This document shows positions 59,415 through 64,000 of a DNA stretch of 64,000 nt, one piece after another. The DNA lies in contig SEFZ01000030.1 in the NCBI GenBank assembly GCA_004173185.1, positions 1 through 64,000 of the forward strand. Reading direction: 5' to 3'. Both the position numbers and the translations under genes were made by a program. This DNA comes from Sphingomonadales bacterium (GTDB lineage Bacteria; Pseudomonadota; Alphaproteobacteria; Sphingomonadales; Sphingomonadaceae). The notes below the pieces were generated by a model, which did no database searches, had not been told where the DNA came from, and worked only from the letters and a program-made list of their open reading frames with translations. The first letter of the stretch is position 1. Each line of letters opens with the position of its first letter.

Positions 59415-60614
59415 CTAAGGCAGGTTCACCAGTATTTCCCGAACCGGGGCATGTCCCAGAAATGCGCTGGGCGAAGCGCTCGCGCCATACGCGCCCGATG
59501 CGAATATCGCTATGACGTCACCCACCTGCGCCATGGGCAGGGCAACACGGTCTGCCAGACGGTCCAGCGGGGTGCAGAGTGGCCCGACAATGGTCACCAC
59601 TTCCTCCGCCGCGTCCGCCATCCGATGCGCCACCGCGACCGGATAATTGCGCTTCACCACGGTGCCGAAATTGCCGGTCGCCGCGAGGTGATGGTTCAGC
59701 CCGCCATCGACGATCAGGAAAGTCTCGCCGCCGCTTACTTTTCGGTCGACCACCTGCGTCAGATACACGCCCGATTCGCCGACCATCCACCGGCCCAATT
59801 CGATCGCGAAGCGGGTGCCGGTAAGGCTCTCGGGCAGCTTTTTCAGTTTTTTGCCCAGCGCCTTGCCGATCGCGGCCACGTCCACCGGTGTGTCGCCCGA
59901 AAAATAGGGGATGCCGAACCCGCCACCGAGATTGACCAGCGGCGGCACCACCCGCGCTTGCTCGGCCAGCCGCGCGGCCAGTTCCAGCGTTGCCGCCTGC
60001 GTCTCGATGATCGCCTGGGTATCGAGCGATTGCGAGCCGGCAAAGATATGGAAGCCCCGCCAGTCTGCCCCGCCCGCGACGATCAGCTGCACCAGATCGG
60101 GCACATGCGCGACTTCGACGCCAAAGGGCGACGCGCGGCCACCCATCTTCATCCCCGAACCACGCAGTTCGAAATCCGGATTGACCCGCACCGCCAGTCG
60201 CGGGCGCTTGTTGATCTGCGTACCGATCGCCAGCGCACGCTGGGCCTCGGCGAACGATTCGATATTGATCGTCACGCCCGAATGGATTGCGGCTTCCAGC
60301 TCAAAATCGCGTTTGCCCGGCCCAGCGAAGCTCACGAGTTCCGGCGTCATGACGTCAAGCGCCTTGTCCATCTCGCCCACCGAGGCGATATCGAGACCGT
60401 CCACCAACGGCGCAATCGCCGCGAGCAGTTTGGGGTGCGGGTTGGCCTTGATCGCGTAATGCAAATCCAGCGTCTTCGGCATCGCCTTGCGCAGCGCCTT
60501 CAGCCGCGCCGCGACGATCGCGAAATCATAGACGTAGGCCGGTGTCGCCTCGCCTGCCCAGGGCAGAGCCATCAGCCCCGCAAATTCGGGTGGAATTGGG
60601 CCAAATGGCTTCAT
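59415..60614 (-). CDS. XrtA system PLP-dependent decarboxylase (TIGR03099-like)
   Basis: A 399-residue alanine-racemase-fold enzyme resembling diaminopimelate decarboxylase. The PLP lysine is K56 (YAIKANPHP) and GGGFGIPYFSG is the phosphate-binding loop. The family in exosortase loci is thought to act on an amino acid loaded on the neighbouring acyl carrier protein. It overlaps the ligase gene by 4 bases. Confidence 0.92.
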   Translation of the reverse strand: MKPFGPIPPEFAGLMALPWAGEATPAYVYDFAIVAARLKALRKAMPKTLDLHYAIKANPHPKLLAAIAPLVDGLDIASVGEMDKALDVMTPELVSFAGPGKRDFELEAAIHSGVTINIESFAEAQRALAIGTQINKRPRLAVRVNPDFELRGSGMKMGGRASPFGVEVAHVPDLVQLIVAGGADWRGFHIFAGSQSLDTQAIIETQAATLELAARLAEQARVVPPLVNLGGGFGIPYFSGDTPVDVAAIGKALGKKLKKLPESLTGTRFAIELGRWMVGESGVYLTQVVDRKVSGGETFLIVDGGLNHHLAATGNFGTVVKRNYPVAVAHRMADAAEEVVTIVGPLCTPLDRLADRVALPMAQVGDVIAIFASGAYGASASPSAFLGHAPVREILVNLP

Positions 60615-62170
60615 GAAATCTCCCCACGCTCAGCCTGAGCCTGTCGAAGGGCATGTGGCGCCCTTTCGACAAGCTCAGGGTCAGCGATAATTTGTGCCTT
60701 TAGCGCCGATCGATCCAGCTTGCCGTTCGCATTGCGGGGCATTTCGTCGCGCCAATCATAGCGCATCGGCTGCATGAAGCTCGGCAGTTCGCGCCTTAGC
60801 CGCTCACGCAAGCCATGCTCGCGCTCCGGATCGCCGCGCACCACCACCATAATCGCCTGCCCCAACCGCGCATCGGGCACGCCAAAAGCCACCGCCTCCG
60901 CTGCTTCGCCGCCGGAAACCACGGCTTCCTCGATCTCGGTAGGGCTGATTCGGTTACCCGCCGATTTGATCATTTCATCGTCGCGGCCAACAAAGCGCAG
61001 CAAGCCCGCTGCATCCTCGCTCACCGTGTCGCCCGACCACACTGCCATGCCGCCGCTCGTCGAGAAATCGGGTGCCGGGCGAAACCGCTGCGCGGTCCGC
61101 TCTGCATCCTGCCAATATCCCTGCGCCACCAGCGGCCCGGCATGGACCAGTTCGCCCTGCGCCGCGCGCTTGCCGTCAGCCCCCACAACCAGAATCTCGG
61201 CGAACGGGATCGCCCGCCCGATCGAATCGGGATGCGAATCGACCAGATCGGGATCGAGATAGGTCGATCGAAACGCCTCGGTCAGCCCATACATCGGGTA
61301 GAGCCGCGCTGCCGGAAACCGCTCCCGCAGCCCCTTCACCATGCCGCGCGTCAGCGCCCCGCCGGAATTGGTCAGCCGCTTCAATTTGCTCGCAGTCTCC
61401 GCCGGCCATTCCGCCTCGAGCAACTGCACCCACAATGGCGGTACCCCGGCCAAAGTCGTTGCCCTGAAGCGCTCGACCGCTTTCACCACGTCGCGCGCCG
61501 TCAGATAATCGAGCGGCACGATTCGCGCGCCCGCAGCCCAGGTCGAAAACAGCTGATTCTGCCCATAATCGAAGCTGAACGGCAGAACGCCGAGCACGCG
61601 ATCCTCAGACTCGATCTGAAGATAATGCGCCACGCTGATGGCACCGAGCCATAAATTGGCATGGGAGAGCATCACCCCCTTGGGTCGCCCCGTCGATCCC
61701 GACGTGTAAAGGATCGCCGCCAGTGTATCCGTATCGGCTTCCGAAACCGGCAGCGCGTCGTCGCTGGCGAGATCGGCTTCCTCCAGCGTCCGGCAATCGG
61801 CGGGCACATCGCCGGCATCCAGCGTCTGAAGCCGCGCGCCTTGCGATACCAGCGCCCGCGCGCCGCTATCGGCGAGGATATGCGCCACCTGTGCGCGCTT
61901 GAGCACCGGATTGACCGGCACATGCACCAGACCCGCCCGCACCGCCGCCAGCGGCATCAGGCACGCCGTCCGCGTCTTGGGCAGCCATGTAGCCACCCGC
62001 TCGCCCTTCGCCAGCCCCAGCCGCGACAGCGCATGCGCCATGCCGCCAATCGCTGCCTCAAGCTCGGCATAGGTCATCGTGCCTGCGCGGTCTTCCAGCG
62101 CCACGGAATCGCGCTCGCCACGCAAGGCAAGCGCATCCAGCGGCTTCGGCAAAGGATCGAGCGGCACCAT
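60611..62170 (-). CDS. XrtA system acyl-CoA ligase (AMP-forming)
   Basis: A 519-residue ANL adenylating enzyme. LYTSGSTGRPKGVMLSHANL is the P-loop, YGLTEAFRSTYL the adenine motif, and NANGKLDRSALKAQ holds the late Lys. It likely adenylates an acid and loads the adjacent acyl carrier protein. The final 20 residues or so (ELVERAPHALRQAQAERG) come from a family B repeat. ATG 62170 begins MVPLDPLPKP. It is divergent from the acyl carrier protein gene. Confidence 0.9.
   Translation of the reverse strand: MVPLDPLPKPLDALALRGERDSVALEDRAGTMTYAELEAAIGGMAHALSRLGLAKGERVATWLPKTRTACLMPLAAVRAGLVHVPVNPVLKRAQVAHILADSGARALVSQGARLQTLDAGDVPADCRTLEEADLASDDALPVSEADTDTLAAILYTSGSTGRPKGVMLSHANLWLGAISVAHYLQIESEDRVLGVLPFSFDYGQNQLFSTWAAGARIVPLDYLTARDVVKAVERFRATTLAGVPPLWVQLLEAEWPAETASKLKRLTNSGGALTRGMVKGLRERFPAARLYPMYGLTEAFRSTYLDPDLVDSHPDSIGRAIPFAEILVVGADGKRAAQGELVHAGPLVAQGYWQDAERTAQRFRPAPDFSTSGGMAVWSGDTVSEDAAGLLRFVGRDDEMIKSAGNRISPTEIEEAVVSGGEAAEAVAFGVPDARLGQAIMVVVRGDPEREHGLRERLRRELPSFMQPMRYDWRDEMPRNANGKLDRSALKAQIIADPELVERAPHALRQAQAERGEIS
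60626..60686. repeat. REP-like inverted repeat, family B, inside the ligase 3' end
   Basis: CACGCTCAGCCTGAGCCTGT and GGCGCCCTTTCGACAAGCTC pair around a short loop. It lies within the coding frame of the acyl-CoA ligase and forms its C-terminal tail, as the family A copy does in mtaB. Confidence 0.8.
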
Positions 62171-62245
62171 TTCGTCACCCTTATACTTGGCAGGCGGTTC
62201 GCATACCCTTACGGGAACGAAAAAATATCGCAGGGGGGTAAGCCA

Positions 62246-62518
62246 GTGCAGCCCGATGGGTCGCTTGAAGTAGAAAATGCTGTCCGTGCGGTTCTCCGCG
62301 ACGTTCTTGGTCTCAGCCCTGAGCGCGCAGCCGCGTTCCGCGAGGAAACGCCGCTGTTCGGTGCCTTGCCCGAACTCGATTCGCTCGCGGTCGCCGGCGT
62401 CCTCACCGAGCTTGAGGATCGGCTGGGCATATTGATCGAGGATGACGAGGTTGACGGCGAGATGCTCGAAACCTTCGGCGCGCTCCTCCATTTCGCCCAG
62501 ACCAAGGCGCTAGGGTGA
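62246..62518 (+). CDS. Acyl carrier protein of the XrtA locus
   Basis: A 90-residue carrier protein. The phosphopantetheine Ser is in ELDSLAVAGVL, and the surrounding four-helix pattern (VRAVLRDVLGLSPE) fits. GTG 62246 has AGGGGGG upstream. It overlaps the next gene (GTGA). It probably takes the acyl group made by the ligase. Confidence 0.88.
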   Translation: MQPDGSLEVENAVRAVLRDVLGLSPERAAAFREETPLFGALPELDSLAVAGVLTELEDRLGILIEDDEVDGEMLETFGALLHFAQTKALG

Positions 62519-63135
62519 TCGATCACTACGACTGGGAAGGCGGTCGCGAAGCAATGCTCCGCTTCGGTCCCGCCTCCGGCCCGGTCGTAGTCGCAGCGCT
62601 CCCGCTGTTCGAGGAAGCCAATCGCACGCGGACGTTCGTGGTGACATTGCTTCGGGCATTGGCCGAGCGCGGCATCGCGAGCGCTCTGCCCGACCTGCCG
62701 GGGCAAGGCGAAAGCCTGATCCCGACCCACGCCGCCACCCTCGCCGATACGCGCGCCGCCTTTGCCGAGGTGGCGGGAGACTATACGCTTGCGATCCGCA
62801 GCGGTGCATTGCTTGATGCGGGAGAGCGCAAGGGCCGCTGGCACTTCGCGCCTCAGCAGGGCTCCGAACTCCTCCGCGAACTCACCCGTCTGCGCAAAGC
62901 AGCCGGGTCCGAGGATTTTGCCGGCAATCGCCTGAGCGACGCCTTGCTCGCCGAACTGGAAGGCGCCGCCACGGCCGAAGCGCGCATCGTCCGCCACGAA
63001 ACCGACGCCAAGGCGGCCGACCTCAAGGTCCCCGGGGCACCGCTATGGCGCCGCGCCGAGCCGGATAACGATCCCGTCCTCGCCAATCTCCTCGCCGACG
63101 ACATCGCCGCATGGGTACGCGCATGCGAAAGCTGA
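62515..63135 (+). CDS. Hydrolase-like protein of the XrtA locus (short)
   Basis: A 206-residue protein of the position and look of exosortase system hydrolase 2: VVVAALPLFEEANRTRTFVVTLLRALAERGI, then DLPGQGESL. It is shorter than that family as I know it, and no GxSxG elbow is visible, so it may be a divergent or inactive alpha/beta fold. Starts at GTG 62515. Confidence 0.7.
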   Translation: MIDHYDWEGGREAMLRFGPASGPVVVAALPLFEEANRTRTFVVTLLRALAERGIASALPDLPGQGESLIPTHAATLADTRAAFAEVAGDYTLAIRSGALLDAGERKGRWHFAPQQGSELLRELTRLRKAAGSEDFAGNRLSDALLAELEGAATAEARIVRHETDAKAADLKVPGAPLWRRAEPDNDPVLANLLADDIAAWVRACES

Positions 63136-63908
63136 TCCACTTCCCCTGCGCAGGCGAAACCCTCATGGGCTCGCTCGACGAAGCTTCGGGCACCACCGGG
63201 CTCCTGATCGTCTCCGGCGGCAATGAAATCCGCATGGGCGCGCATCGCGGCATGGCGCTGCTCGCCGCGCGTGTCGCCACAGCCGGGCACCCGGTGCTGC
63301 GCTTCGATCGCCGCGGTATCGGCGATTCGACCGGCGAGAATGGCGGCTTCGAAACCACTGCCGAAGACATTGCCGCCGCCGCCAAGGCATTCCGCCAAGC
63401 CGGCGTCACCCTCATCCTCGGCTACGGAAATTGCGACGCCGCCACCGCGCTTGCTTTCTTCCACGCCTCCGCCGGGATCGACGCGCTGCTCCTCGCAAAC
63501 CCCTGGACGATTGAAGCCACCGACGATCTGCCCCCCGCCGCGGCGATCCGATCGCATTACGCCGAACGGCTCAAGGACCCCAAGGAATGGCTGCGCCTGA
63601 TGCGTGGCGGCGTGAATATCGGAAAGGTCCTCAAGGGGTTGAGGAAGTCCGCCCAGAAACAGTCTCAAACGCCAGACACGCTCGCCGCGCGCCTTGCCGC
63701 CGCGCTCGCCAGCGGCCCGCCCACGACGATCCTGATCGCCAAGGGCGACAACACCGCCATCGCCTTCGCCGATGCGTACAAAGCCCCGGCCTTCGAAGCC
63801 GCCCGCGCCCGCATCACGATCGAAACGCTCGACAGCGACAGCCACAGCTTCGCCAGCGTATCGGACAAGGACTGGCTCTTCGATCGGGTGATCGCGGCTT
63901 TAGCCTAG
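63123..63908 (+). CDS. XrtA system hydrolase 1-like alpha/beta hydrolase
   Basis: A 261-residue protein. LLIVSGGNEIRMGAHRG opens the fold, followed by RFDRRGIGDSTGENGG. The nucleophile elbow reads GYGNCDAATA, suggesting Cys as nucleophile. This pattern fits the exosortase system-associated hydrolase 1 family. ATG 63111 is also possible. Overlaps the upstream gene by 13 bases. Confidence 0.85.
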   Translation: MRKLIHFPCAGETLMGSLDEASGTTGLLIVSGGNEIRMGAHRGMALLAARVATAGHPVLRFDRRGIGDSTGENGGFETTAEDIAAAAKAFRQAGVTLILGYGNCDAATALAFFHASAGIDALLLANPWTIEATDDLPPAAAIRSHYAERLKDPKEWLRLMRGGVNIGKVLKGLRKSAQKQSQTPDTLAARLAAALASGPPTTILIAKGDNTAIAFADAYKAPAFEAARARITIETLDSDSHSFASVSDKDWLFDRVIAALA

Positions 63909-64000
63909 CCGACCGCGAAACTCGACACGGTCGATATTGATCACCGATCCACCCGGCGCGCGCCCGGCATCGATCCGCACAAAGGTCACGCCCAGTTCCT
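63900..64000 (-). CDS. Unknown protein, C-terminal end only
   Basis: An open frame enters from the window edge and ends ELGVTFVRIDAG...NIDRVEFRGRLG before TAA at 63900. It converges with the hydrolase. Too little is present to name it. Confidence 0.45.
   Translation of the reverse strand, partial: ELGVTFVRIDAGRAPGGSVINIDRVEFRGRLG

Noticed and set aside
1..64000. CRISPR arrays, tRNA or rRNA genes, complete insertion sequences or prophage
   Set aside because: No regularly spaced direct repeats, cloverleaf sequences, rRNA segments or transposase, integrase or phage structural genes were seen on either strand.

Overview
The window reads as chromosomal DNA of an alphaproteobacterium of the order Sphingomonadales, most likely Sphingomonas or a close relative. 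The evidence is high-GC coding with short, often ATGA-overlapping gene junctions, a ChpT-type histidine phosphotransferase next to a chemotaxis cluster, an S16 protein with an Ala/Glu tail, the XrtA (exosortase A) exopolysaccharide locus, and many copies of two REP-like inverted repeats (GTCACCCCGGACTTGTTCCGGGGTCCA-like and CAGCCTGAGCTTGTCGAAGGGC-like) that I associate with sphingomonad genomes. No complete mobile element, tRNA, rRNA or CRISPR array was seen.

Layout. 0-6 kb: trmD (cut by the window edge), rimM, rpsP and ffh, a translation and protein-targeting block interrupted by a metallophosphoesterase, an ArsR/SRPBCC pair and a divergent flavin reductase. 6-13 kb: a GGDEF/EAL protein, DUF924, mtaB-ftsY-yciB, sodB and a PuuD-like membrane protein. 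12.7-16.8 kb: an enlarged phage-shock (psp) region: pspF divergent from a sigma-54 promoter, a 36-residue peptide gene, pspABC and five further small genes, three or four of which repeat a coiled-coil tail also visible in PspB and PspC. 16.9-20.3 kb: sufE, a thioredoxin-like ferredoxin, a J-domain protein, a scar with a carbonic-anhydrase-like remnant and a 5'-truncated RNase P RNA gene, then ampD. 20.3-26.3 kb: cheR-cheB-cheY-cheW-cheA-chpT on the minus strand. 26-35 kb: a serine hydrolase, a TbpB-like lipoprotein, a JAMM peptidase, a RluD-type synthase, rpoH, mtgA, ybaB-dnaX and the 4.5S RNA. 35.6-41.5 kb: two tandem cysteine desulfurases with a ferredoxin, GFA and DUF2093 proteins, and a dehydratase operon with two tiny membrane proteins. 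41.6-44.8 kb: ornithine/lysine decarboxylase plus a deoxyhypusine-synthase-like enzyme (polyamines) and a TetR regulator. 44.8-46.7 kb: a soluble chemoreceptor and a MAPEG protein.

46.7-64 kb is the XrtA exopolysaccharide/PEP-CTERM-type locus. On the minus strand it runs, in transcription order, acyl-CoA ligase, PLP decarboxylase, Wza-like export lipoprotein, chain-length determinant, tyrosine autokinase, outer-membrane protein, ATPase, deacetylase, FemAB-like protein, glycosyltransferase, XrtA-EpsI and an amidotransferase. On the plus strand it carries an acyl carrier protein and two hydrolase-like genes. The autokinase is broken by an internal deletion with frameshift, so chain-length control in this strain may be altered or carried by another kinase.

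The items most worth following are the enlarged psp operon with its repeated tail module, the broken autokinase, the half RNase P RNA gene, an EF-hand-like loop inside CheA, the tandem operator at the ArsR gene, and REP-like elements that form the C-terminal tails of MtaB and the acyl-CoA ligase.
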